NCBI RefSeq assembly: GCF_002950945.1
Contig: NZ_CP012673.1
Location: forward strand, 7,082,501-7,146,500
Direction of reading: 5' to 3'
Length of the DNA stretch: 64,000 nt
From: Sorangium cellulosum
GTDB taxonomy: Bacteria; Myxococcota_A; Polyangia; Polyangiales; Polyangiaceae
The translations under genes and the position numbers were made by a program. The notes beneath the pieces are model-generated. The model was not told where the DNA came from and did not search any database. It was given only the letters and a program-made list of their open reading frames with translations. Within the stretch, counting starts at the first letter, position 1. Every line of letters begins with the position of its first letter. Positions 33,167 through 40,873 of the stretch are shown here, one piece after another.

Positions 33167-34110
33167 TCAGCTCGTCCGGCACCTCGCTGCCTCAACCCAC
33201 CCACCGGGGCCGGGATCCGGCCGGATCCCGGCTCGGCGGGTCGAGACGTGCCGCACCAGCGACTCCCAGGCGCGGATCGCCGCCTCCTGCACCACTACGA
33301 AGTCGTGCGGGTCGAAGCGCTCGACGCCGCCGGTACGCACGGTGAGCTGGCGCAGCAACGTCCGCCGCGCGTCCGGCACCACGCGTCCTGCATCGAGCTC
33401 CTGAAGCGACACGAGCGGCGTGTAAGGACGTCCGCGCCGGTACCGCGCGTCCGCGGTGAAGGACAGCTCCCGCTCGGGCAAGTAGGACCACCAGCGCCTC
33501 GGCTCCGCGCTCGGCTGCTCGAGCCGCTCACGCGTGGGCGGGTCGGGCAGATCGCGCGGGTGGCTGACCAGCTCCGAGGCGGGGACGCCTTGGGTTCGCC
33601 GATTTCGAGTTCGACCGGATCCGGCACCAAACCCAGGATCTCGTCGTCCACCTCGACCTCCTCCCACAGCCCCGCGGCCGTGATCCGCTCGAGCGCGTGA
33701 GCTTCGGCGAGCACGACCTCGTCGTCCTCGCTCTCGGGCAGGTCGACGAGCGTCGAGCGCGAAGGCGCCGCCCGCCCAGCCGAGGGCGCCGATCAGGGCC
33801 GGCATGGGGGCCGCGCGGGTGCGCTCGATGAGCAGCCCGTTGTCGTGCTCGTCGCCCGCGATCCCGAGGAGCATCAGCCCGTGCTGTGCCCCGAGCGTCT
33901 GCGCGTTCGCATCGTGGACCCATGCCTGTGGATGCTCGACGACACCACGCCGTAAGCACCTCCTCGGACGCCTTCTGCCTCGACCGAGCAACTTCTTCCG
34001 CAGGCCGGCCACGCTTCGCCTCCCGTTCCCCTCGCGGGGGATCACGGACCGCAGCCAGTGGGCGGCAGGCGGCCTCGTGAGCGCCGCGACCGCATCGGCC
34101 AGGCGCGATC
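33167..34110 (-). pseudogene. Frameshifted ORF downstream of the XRE regulator
   Basis: Protein-like sequence continues on the minus strand but switches frame twice. The segment ending IGALGWAGGAFAL is in one frame; TLVDLPESEDDEVVLAEAH through VEVDDEILGLVPDP is in another; and ASELVSHPRDLPDPPTRERL through FDPHDFVVVQEAAIRAW is back in the first. The breaks lie near 33765 and 33590. The C-terminal third (WWSYLPERELSFTADARYRRGRPYTPL) is well formed. Either two sequencing errors or a decaying gene would explain this. It follows the XRE gene on the same strand, so it may have been its partner, for example a toxin or peptidase-like protein; no family is recognised. Confidence 0.5.
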
Positions 34111-34156
34111 ACGGTCAGCGCAGCACCTCGAAGAAGTGCGCGTCGCGGGCTCCGCT

Positions 34157-34546
34157 TCATTTCACGCGCCGGCCGGTGCGCCCGCCCGGGCGGTCCTTCG
34201 GTTCCTGAAGACGCGCACGGGACGCCGGGGCTTCGAGTTCCTTCACCAGCTTCCTCAAGGTCCCCCTGGGGAGGAGGCGGGTGCGGTCGATCAGCTTCTG
34301 GCGCTCGTCGTCCTCCGGGAAGGTCACCAGGTCGAGCAAGAGCACGCCGAGCCGATCCGCGAGCACCTGGAGCGTATGGATCGTCGGACGGACGAGTCCG
34401 CGCTCGATGCTGGACAGGTGCCCCTTCGACCCGAGCTCGCTCTCGAAGGCGAGCTTCTCGAGCGTGAGGCCTGCCTCCGCGCGGAGCTGCCGGATGCGCT
34501 GGCCCACGGCCTGAGCGAGGGGATCCGGTTCGCGCCGACGGGGCAT
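34157..34546 (-). CDS. XRE-family helix-turn-helix regulator
   Basis: A 129-residue protein whose N-terminal 70 residues form a Cro/CI-type HTH: VGQRIRQLRAEAGLTLEKLA, then GSKGHLSSIERGLVRPTIHT, then LQVLADRLGV. The C-terminus is basic. Such proteins bind palindromic operators as dimers. A perfect 16-bp palindrome lies at 34582-34597, 36 bp upstream of its start and between it and the divergent lipoprotein gene, so it probably represses itself and perhaps that neighbour. The frameshifted ORF downstream is in the same direction. Confidence 0.85.
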   Translation of the reverse strand: MPRRREPDPLAQAVGQRIRQLRAEAGLTLEKLAFESELGSKGHLSSIERGLVRPTIHTLQVLADRLGVLLLDLVTFPEDDERQKLIDRTRLLPRGTLRKLVKELEAPASRARLQEPKDRPGGRTGRRVK

Positions 34547-34581
34547 CGGCGCTTGACCCTACGCATCGCGACCAGGTAGAC

Positions 34582-34597
34582 GTTTGTCCGGACAAAC
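34582..34597. promoter_or_regulatory. Perfect 16-bp palindrome, likely operator of the XRE regulator
   Basis: GTTTGTCCGGACAAAC is a perfect inverted repeat in the 69-bp gap between the divergent XRE and lipoprotein genes. Its size and position fit an XRE dimer site that would control both promoters. Confidence 0.65.
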
Positions 34598-34615
34598 CAA
34601 GTCCGGGGTGACGAG

Positions 34616-35470
34616 ATGAGGACATTCCGAGAACACAGGGAGGGGGGAAGGTACTCACCCCTCTGCAGTGGTGCCGCCGATGATGCCGAAGCAGCGGCGT
34701 CAGCTGATGGCGAGGGCGAGCGTGCGCATCACCGGGAGCGCCGAGCCCGGTCGGGTATTGGTTGGCACGCCGGGGTGCTCGTGGCGGTCGTCGCTGCCGG
34801 CGGCCTCGTCTCCTGTAAGCGGAAGGTTGATGTTGTCCTCGAGCAGCCCGAGAGCACGGTCGCGTCACTGATCAAGGCCTACCAGGGTGAGGACGTCGAG
34901 GCGTACGGCAAGATTGCGGACGACTTCTACTTCACGCTCCAAGAGCGAGCGCTCGCGTGTAACGACAGGGTCTACAGCCAGATCTTCGAGTGCCAGGAGA
35001 AAGCCCCGAGCGGTGATCGACTCGAGTTCCAGCTCAAGCGCGAGCTACACAAGCTCGATTGCCTCAAGGCCGGCCCAGAGTGCGGCTGTAAGGTTCCGAC
35101 AGAGGGCGGGCGATCCTACGTCACGAGCCTCGGACATCGCGTCCTCTCGACGGCGGTGCTTTCCGCGGAGGCGTGCACGATCAAGGAGGTCTTATCACTG
35201 TCCATGAAGGAACTCGACAAGTATGGGGACGCCTTCGCCTTCTACAGTTGCAGCGAGCTCAAGGACAACGACAAGTTCTCCGTCGCTGAAGTCCGGTGTC
35301 AGGACGTGAATGGTCCGCTACGGGTGTTCATGGTGCAGCGGCCAGAAGGGTGGAAGGTCATCGCATATGGCGGCGAGGGCTACCTCTCGCTGGGTGCGAG
35401 GGCCGCGCAGAAAATGGTCGACGAGCAGGAGAAGAAGAAACTCGGCGAGTTGAACAAGTACCTGAAGTAG
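34616..35470 (+). CDS. Secreted lipoprotein, unknown function
   Basis: A hydrophobic stretch GVLVAVVAAGGLVSCKRK carries a lipobox (LVSC) about 67 residues from the ATG at 34616. The long basic region before it means the true start may be downstream, at an alternative codon. The mature part (about 215 residues) has VASLIKAYQGEDVEAYGKIAD, several Cys pairs (ECQEKAP, ECGCKVP) and a Lys/Glu-rich C-terminal helix. It resembles small periplasmic or outer-membrane lipoproteins of myxobacteria; no enzyme motif is seen. The divergent operator suggests control by the XRE protein. Confidence 0.65.
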   Translation: MRTFREHREGGRYSPLCSGAADDAEAAASADGEGERAHHRERRARSGIGWHAGVLVAVVAAGGLVSCKRKVDVVLEQPESTVASLIKAYQGEDVEAYGKIADDFYFTLQERALACNDRVYSQIFECQEKAPSGDRLEFQLKRELHKLDCLKAGPECGCKVPTEGGRSYVTSLGHRVLSTAVLSAEACTIKEVLSLSMKELDKYGDAFAFYSCSELKDNDKFSVAEVRCQDVNGPLRVFMVQRPEGWKVIAYGGEGYLSLGARAAQKMVDEQEKKKLGELNKYLK

Positions 35471-35506
35471 TTTCGGAATCAGAACCTTTGAGCAGTCGGA
35501 AGGAAC

Positions 35507-35851
35507 TCACCTCAGCAACGAGAGCCGACTGAAGAAGGGTGCCACGGCCGACTTGGGCAGCGGCGCGACGCCGATCGCGGTCGCCTTGCCCTGCAGCCGG
35601 CTCTCCTCGAGCAGTTTGTGGGCGATCCCGGCGGATGCAAGCTGCGAGCTCAACCCGCGGAGCGCGCCCTCGTCCTCCACGGCGAGGATGATCTTGGTGA
35701 ACGTGCCCCCGGCCCAGACCCGGGCCGAGTCGCTGTCCGCGGCGATGAGGTAGCCGGCGACGGCGGCGTGCGCCGCTTGAGCAGCGAGGACGCCGTGGCC
35801 AAGGGCGAGGATCTCTCGGTTTATGATGAGGTACTGGACGATCGGGTCCAT
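35507..35851 (-). CDS. PTH2-like (peptidyl-tRNA hydrolase 2 family) protein
   Basis: The 114-residue protein starts DPIVQYLIINREILALGHG, then VLAAQAAHAAVA, FTKIILAVEDEGAL and ATAIGVAPLPKSAV. This order (strand, GxxAAQxAHA helix, KIVL strand, AIGP-like strand) matches the PTH2 fold, whose usual length is about 115-120. PTH2 proteins hydrolyse peptidyl-tRNA in archaea and eukaryotes; bacterial PTH2-like proteins are often of unknown activity. The ATG at 35851 begins the domain; the open frame continues upstream to 36178, but that part is not protein-like. Confidence 0.72.
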   Translation of the reverse strand: MDPIVQYLIINREILALGHGVLAAQAAHAAVAGYLIAADSDSARVWAGGTFTKIILAVEDEGALRGLSSQLASAGIAHKLLEESRLQGKATAIGVAPLPKSAVAPFFSRLSLLR

Positions 35852-36280
35852 CCGCGGGCTCCAGGAGACGGTCGTGTAGATCCCCTGGCGCTGCTCATCA
35901 AGAACAACATGGTCCACGTCTGGGTGTCGATCCTCCTCGGCGCTCCGCGGGTGATCTTCTGCCTGGCCGCGGGCCAGTCGATCTACATGCCGATGCTGGA
36001 AGCAGAGTTCTTCAAGGCGAGGCTCACGTTGAAGCCGAGCTTCTTCTTCTCCTGTGGATGAGGCGGTGCTGGAGGCCATACGTCGATCGGTGATGCAGTC
36101 CGATGCCGAGACCTCGGTCCGCTTTCTTTCTTGCGTTGAGACACGGTGTTGAGTACCGCACCAGAGGACGTCTATCAATCATCTAACACCATGATATTTC
36201 GTAGCTTGACTTATACGGCGCCCCCGGGCGGTGGCGTCCGGCTCATGCGAGAAGGGCGGGCGGCGCCTGCCGGTGCACGG
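35852..36280. other. Unassigned stretch between the PTH2-like gene and the next gene
   Basis: Frames are open on both strands, but no start, ribosome binding site or family pattern decides between them. The segment near 36150-36210 is locally AT-richer (ATCATCTAACACCATGATAT) and may hold a promoter for the PTH2-like gene. Confidence 0.3.
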
Positions 36281-36676
36281 TCATGACGTCCGGGCGTACT
36301 TGCCCGTTCCGTGGACCTTCTCGGCGGCGTCCGCGCACCTGTTAAAGATCTCGCGCGCCTCGTCGGACGCGGAAGCGGTGGGAGCGACCAGCGGCAGCAC
36401 GCCCGGAGGAACGGCGGCTCTCACGCCGTCGGCCATGCCACGCAGCGAGGCGGGGTGGCACCGATCGAGTCCGGCCCTGAGCGAGCCGCCCGTGAGTTCG
36501 TTCATCTGCCGCGCCCCCTCGCTGAGGGCGTTGTCCCGGAGCGTCAGCTGGGCAGCCCTCGTCAGCGCGTAGTCATCCGCGAGGGTCAGCTTGGCAGCCC
36601 TCGTCAGTGCGTCGTTGTCCCTCGTCGGCTGCCTCGGCGGCATCTTGGTCGTCGTATCCATCTTGATGTTCGTCAT
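36281..36676 (-). CDS. Unknown 131-residue protein with an internal repeat
   Basis: The ATG at 36676 has a strong AAGGAGG ribosome binding site 6 bases upstream. The protein contains a tandem repeat of about 14-16 residues: ALTRAAKLTLADD followed by ALTRAAQLTLRDN, then an Ala-rich helical C-terminus with SASDEAREIFNRCADAAEKVHG. No signal peptide, no family recognised. Strong initiation suggests it is expressed at a good level. Confidence 0.65.
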   Translation of the reverse strand: MTNIKMDTTTKMPPRQPTRDNDALTRAAKLTLADDYALTRAAQLTLRDNALSEGARQMNELTGGSLRAGLDRCHPASLRGMADGVRAAVPPGVLPLVAPTASASDEAREIFNRCADAAEKVHGTGKYARTS

Positions 36677-36754
36677 GATGTCCTCCTTCGCGAATTCGTA
36701 AGTGGCTAGACAGTCAACCACGAAGAAATCGGTTTGAGAAGCCTTCCACCGAAG

Positions 36755-37410
36755 TCACATCTCTCTGGTGTTGATGAGCTCGACAATCTCGGCAGAGCTG
36801 GTGGTCAGCCGCGGCATGACCTCGCTCGCGTCAATGCCGTACGTTCCTGATGTCGACTTGACGTCGGGCTCGGCCCCTATGGTCACCGAGGGTACCTCTT
36901 CGTGCCTGTGGTCATGTGCTCGGGCGTGATGGCCATGATCGCGTCGACATGTTCCTCGGGCGCCCCGACGGGACCGTGAGGATGGCGTTCGCGCCGAGTT
37001 CCCTGAGGTGGCGTAGACGAACTAGCGCCGGCCTTTCCCTCCGGCCACGGGCAGCAGCGACAGGATCGGGCTCCCACGAGCCTTGAAGCCCTCGGCCGAC
37101 CCTGCAGATGCTCGGGCTCCTGAATGCCACTTGCCGGGCGGGGGCGGCAGCGCCGCGGAGCACCCCCGCAGAACGCGGCCGCAGCAGTGCACGTGAGGCC
37201 ATCGGAGCCGCCCGCTTCCTCGTCCGCTCGGGCCAGGAAGTGGACGGGATGATCGACGAGTCGGGCCGGGTGCCCCCTCCGAAGTCCTTCAGCGGCCCAC
37301 CCCTCGGCGGAGGCGAAATCTTCCGTCTTAGGCACATTCGATCGGCCGAAGTACGAGACCGCTGCCAGGATCTTTCGCAATAGTTCCCTGCCGTTACATC
37401 GATCCACCTC
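36755..37410 (-). pseudogene. Probable degenerate coding region
   Basis: Protein-like fragments occur in different frames on the minus strand: LLRKILAAVSYFGRSNVPKT near 37370, LRHLRELGANAILTVP near 37000, GAPEEHVDAIMAITPEH near 36940, and VTIGAEPDVKSTSGTYGIDA through VELINTREM ending at 36755. The last piece has its own GTG (36886) and could be a 43-residue ORF. The pattern fits a gene broken by several frameshifts, but each piece is short and the call is weak. Confidence 0.3.
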
Positions 37411-37743
37411 CCGTCAGCGCAGCGAGGTACGAGACGGGGAGCGGTACGGCGGAGCCGAGGGGAAACCGCTCGCGGCCGCGTTCTGGTAGTCGACGAAGGT
37501 CGTGTCGAGCGTCCTTTCCCCGTGGGCACCATAGGGACGGCGCACGGAGGTGGTCACAAGACGCTCGACGGCCGCCTGCGCCGTTTTGGCGGAAAACTCA
37601 CAAATATTAACCACTTACAGCAGTGCCCGCTATCGAACGCAGGATCGTCAAGGGGTGAATCCCGAGAGCAGGCTCCGGGGGCGCCGCGTCGCCACGTCGC
37701 AGACACCGGCGCCGTGAACGGAGCGCTGTCCCCCGGGCGTGGC

Positions 37744-38214
37744 ATGTCGCCGGGTGAGCTCGGGTTGACGTGCCCGCAGGCTGTATGGCTACCCTCCCCT
37801 GCCGTGGCCCGGATCCTCGTGCTGCCTCAGGTGTTTGCCGACGACGTCGTGGCCGGCGTGTCCGCGGGTGAGCTGGCCCAGCTCGAAGCCCGTCTCACTC
37901 CGCTCATCGAGAGGACGCCCGACATCGACGACTCCCAGACCGTGCAGCTCCTTCGGGCGCTGATGCGCCCGCGGCTCTCGGAAGGCCCCGCTTGGTCCGG
38001 GCCGTACCGGGAGCTCGCTCTGGAGCAACGATGGATCGACGTCGTGAAGCGACTCCGTATCCGGAGCCGCGACGACTTTTGCCACATCTGGGAGCTGGCA
38101 GGCGAGGTGCCGGACACCACCTGGATCGAGCGCGACGGCGAGCTGGCCTGGGCCGGCCCCGGCCCAGCCGACGAGCCCCCACGCCTGCCGCTCTACACGC
38201 TCAGGCGCGAGTGA
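37744..38214 (+). CDS. Unknown 156-residue protein upstream of the polymerase gene
   Basis: The ATG at 37744 is preferred because the longer frame (from 37522) begins with low-complexity sequence. The protein has a helical middle (VSAGELAQLEARLTPLIERT, SQTVQLLRALMRPRL) and a C-terminal segment TWIERDGELAWAGPGPADEPP. No motif, signal peptide or membrane helix. Its stop overlaps the next small gene (GTGA), and both lie upstream of the polymerase unit, so it may belong to the replication module. Confidence 0.55.
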   Translation: MSPGELGLTCPQAVWLPSPAVARILVLPQVFADDVVAGVSAGELAQLEARLTPLIERTPDIDDSQTVQLLRALMRPRLSEGPAWSGPYRELALEQRWIDVVKRLRIRSRDDFCHIWELAGEVPDTTWIERDGELAWAGPGPADEPPRLPLYTLRRE

Positions 38215-38381
38215 ACGTGGTGCGCGAGATCGATGAACCGCCACGGGGCAGGCCCACCCGTCTACTTCGCGCCCAGCACGTCCGCTCGGCATGCCCGGTC
38301 CTCCCGTCGCACCCGGAGCCGCTTGTCCTGACGCTCACCCGTGGGCGCGGGGGCGCGACGGTGACGGTCGTCGTCTGGTAG
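38211..38381 (+). CDS. Unknown 56-residue basic protein
   Basis: The GTG start overlaps the preceding stop by 4 bp. The peptide is Arg-rich in its first half and ends with a beta-type LTLTRGRGGATVTVVVW. It is followed by a strong hairpin before the polymerase gene. No family recognised; it is listed because of the coupled start. Confidence 0.4.
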   Translation: MNVVREIDEPPRGRPTRLLRAQHVRSACPVLPSHPEPLVLTLTRGRGGATVTVVVW

Positions 38382-38388
38382 AACGAAA

Positions 38389-38421
38389 CCGCCCCGCGTC
38401 GGCGGCCACCGACCGGGGCGG
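38389..38421 (+). terminator. GC hairpin upstream of the DNA polymerase gene
   Basis: Outer arms CCGCCCC and GGGGCGG enclose GTCGG-CGGCCA-CCGAC. It is eight bases after the preceding stop and about 95 bp before the polymerase start, with no T run. Confidence 0.5.
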
Positions 38422-38515
38422 GCGGCTCGCGCGTTCAGGAGCGCGGGCGGTGAGGACCGTAGCACAAACAGGTCCATCGAGTCGCCCGGATCCCCCGGCC
38501 AGCGATCCGATCGAC

Positions 38516-40873
38516 ATGCCGCCCCTCCCCAATGTCCAGCGTCTTGCCGCCCATGGCCCGGGCAGCCTCGCGGACCATGTCGTCGTCGACGTCTCGGCGA
38601 TCCTACGCTGGATCTTCGAGACGGAGGCCGATGCCATGCGGACGTGGATGCTGCTCGACGAAGCAGTTCAACGGAGCGGCCGGCACGTCCTCTGGATCGT
38701 GGCCCCGTGCGCCCCTCCCTGCGACGGCGTCGATGTCGCCGATCTCGACCGCGAAGAGCAGCGCCTTCTGGTCCGGTATGGAGCGGCGGCCGTCATCCGC
38801 ACCCATCATCCTGCGCTCGCGTCGTTGAGGGAGTACATCCCCGGCTCGATCAGCGTCATCACCGCCGGGATCGACGAGCGCCTGCACCAGTTGCTTCCGC
38901 TGGACCACAGCGTCGACCAGATGCTCGACATTGGCACCGGAAGGCGATGGTCCAGGGAATCCGCCCTTGCTCGTGGAGTTGAGCCATTCGCCCAGCCTGA
39001 ACTTCGAGCGATCGTCGGCGCCGAGCCCGGCGACAAGGGCTTAACTCGCGATGCACGGAAGTACGAGTCGCAGCTACAGCATCTCGTGTTGGGCGATAAG
39101 CCGCTTGACGAACTCCGTCTCGCTCCGTGGCTCGAGGAGAAGCTGCACGCCAACGCGCAAGATGTGAAGCGCCGGGTAGATGAGCTTCGCGGTGGCATCC
39201 TGGAGGACGCGCCGACGATCTCCCGCCTCACGGAATGGGTGAGTTCCACGAGGCGAACCCCTTCAACGACGTACCTGCTCCCCACCTTCGGCCGCGACGG
39301 AACCCTCCTCGTGGTGCACGCGATCACGCGCCGGCAGTCGTTCTTCACGTTCGGCGACTACATCGAGGGGCATCTGCGCGACCTGCACCGCGATGATCCG
39401 GATCGCTGGTTCATCCCTCACGGGCTCGATCTCTGCGCGTGGATGGCCGAGCGGGCGTTGCCGCTCCCGCGATCGGTCGTCGACCCTGCGATGGCGGCCT
39501 TCGTCCTCAACCCCGACGACCCGCCGGATCTCACTGGCCTCTCCCCTGCGGCGCTCGGTTATCCCGACGATATCAAGGCGTGGCTGATGGACCTCGAGCG
39601 CGAGGAGCCCGCCCCACAGCGCCTTCACGACGCCATCGATCTGCTTCCTGGACTCGACGTGGAGCTCACGGAGGTGCTCGCCCGAGAGGAGCTCCTCCCC
39701 GTGCTCGAAGACGATCTCGCGCCGACAGTCCCGGTGCTCGCCAGGATCGAGCGGCGCGGCGCCTGGGTGGAGGTGCCGCGAGGGTATCGCTCGTGGCGGG
39801 CGGTCGAACAGAAACTCCTTCAACGGCTGCGGTTCCACGAGGGACTCGTGCGGCAGTACCTGCCCAGCGTCGACCCTTATAGCGTGCAGGACGACCGGCT
39901 GGTGAACATCATCCTGCGAGATGTAGCGATGCTGGTGCCGTGGCACTGGCCGCAGGAGCGGAAGCGCGGCGAGCTCCTGGAGCGCTTCGCATGCGCGGGC
40001 TTACCTGTCGCACACGCCATCCAGCGGTTGCGCAGCATCGCGCTCAGCGGCCTTCCGTGGTGCAGGAATTTGGCGGAGTCGGGAGGACGGTTACGCGGTC
40101 AATTCGTTCCCCAATCCACCGGCCGGTTCGGTTACCGACGCTATGCGCTGCAAAACATCCCGAAGGATAGCATCGAGGGACTTCTGATCCGCTCCGCGCT
40201 TCGTGGCCCTCCGGGTCATGTGTTGTTCTCGGTGGACTACGACTCGTTCGAGGGTCGTCTCCTTGCGGCCATCTCCCACGACCCGGCGCTCTTGGCATCG
40301 GCGCAGCACCTGGACATGCACGCGGAGAACGCGAAGCTCCTCTTCGGTGCTGCGACTCCTCTGATGCGAGGACGCGTGAAGCGGGCGCTTTACGCGATCG
40401 GGTACGGGCAGCAGAGTGTCGGTTTTTGCCGCACCCAGGCCGACATGAGCATCGAAGAGGCAGCGGCATGCTTCGACGCGGTCGTCGGCGGCTTCCCCGA
40501 GCTCATGCGGTACCGCGACGACGTCATTGCCAACTTCCGGGCGACCCGCACCACCACGAGCGTGGGCGGATGGAGGCGGAGGCCATCGAAGGCGACGCAG
40601 GCCATCAACATGGGCGTCCAGGCGCTCGCGGCCACGATCTTCCGACGCGTGCTGCGCCAGCTCGATGTGAAGCTCGCTCCGCTCGGCGCGGCGGTGCTGG
40701 TCCAAGTCCACGATGAAGTGATCGTCGCCACGCCGCCCGAGACCGCCCCGGCGGCGATGCAGGTCGTCACGGCGACGATGGAGAACGCCGCCCTCGAACC
40801 GCCGGTCCTCCTGCCTCATCCGGTCCCGCTGTTCACCAAGGTGCACCAAGGGGAGACGTGGGCCGATCTCTGA
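38516..40873 (+). CDS. Family A DNA polymerase (Pol I-like), no 5' nuclease, degenerate 3'-5' exonuclease
   Basis: The 785-residue protein has all three polymerase motifs in the C-terminal half: motif A DYDSFEGRL (usual DYSQIELR), motif B RGRVKRALYAIGYG and motif C VQVHDEVIV. The palm Asp/Glu residues and the motif B Lys are kept. Residues about 245-400 resemble the 3'-5' exonuclease fold (VVDPAMAAFVLNPD matches the DTMLAAYLLNP strand), but the DxE start motif is absent, so proofreading is probably lost. No 5' nuclease domain is present. The primase gene overlaps its 3' end by 16 bp, so polymerase and primase are made together. It is probably the element's own replicative or repair polymerase. 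The ATG at 38516 is chosen because upstream sequence is low-complexity. Confidence 0.88.
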   Translation: MPPLPNVQRLAAHGPGSLADHVVVDVSAILRWIFETEADAMRTWMLLDEAVQRSGRHVLWIVAPCAPPCDGVDVADLDREEQRLLVRYGAAAVIRTHHPALASLREYIPGSISVITAGIDERLHQLLPLDHSVDQMLDIGTGRRWSRESALARGVEPFAQPELRAIVGAEPGDKGLTRDARKYESQLQHLVLGDKPLDELRLAPWLEEKLHANAQDVKRRVDELRGGILEDAPTISRLTEWVSSTRRTPSTTYLLPTFGRDGTLLVVHAITRRQSFFTFGDYIEGHLRDLHRDDPDRWFIPHGLDLCAWMAERALPLPRSVVDPAMAAFVLNPDDPPDLTGLSPAALGYPDDIKAWLMDLEREEPAPQRLHDAIDLLPGLDVELTEVLAREELLPVLEDDLAPTVPVLARIERRGAWVEVPRGYRSWRAVEQKLLQRLRFHEGLVRQYLPSVDPYSVQDDRLVNIILRDVAMLVPWHWPQERKRGELLERFACAGLPVAHAIQRLRSIALSGLPWCRNLAESGGRLRGQFVPQSTGRFGYRRYALQNIPKDSIEGLLIRSALRGPPGHVLFSVDYDSFEGRLLAAISHDPALLASAQHLDMHAENAKLLFGAATPLMRGRVKRALYAIGYGQQSVGFCRTQADMSIEEAAACFDAVVGGFPELMRYRDDVIANFRATRTTTSVGGWRRRPSKATQAINMGVQALAATIFRRVLRQLDVKLAPLGAAVLVQVHDEVIVATPPETAPAAMQVVTATMENAALEPPVLLPHPVPLFTKVHQGETWADL

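Noticed and set aside
32835..33404. 189-codon plus-strand frame upstream of the kinase operon
   Set aside because: Its 3' half is antisense to the better-formed minus-strand frameshifted gene, and it has no clear ribosome binding site.
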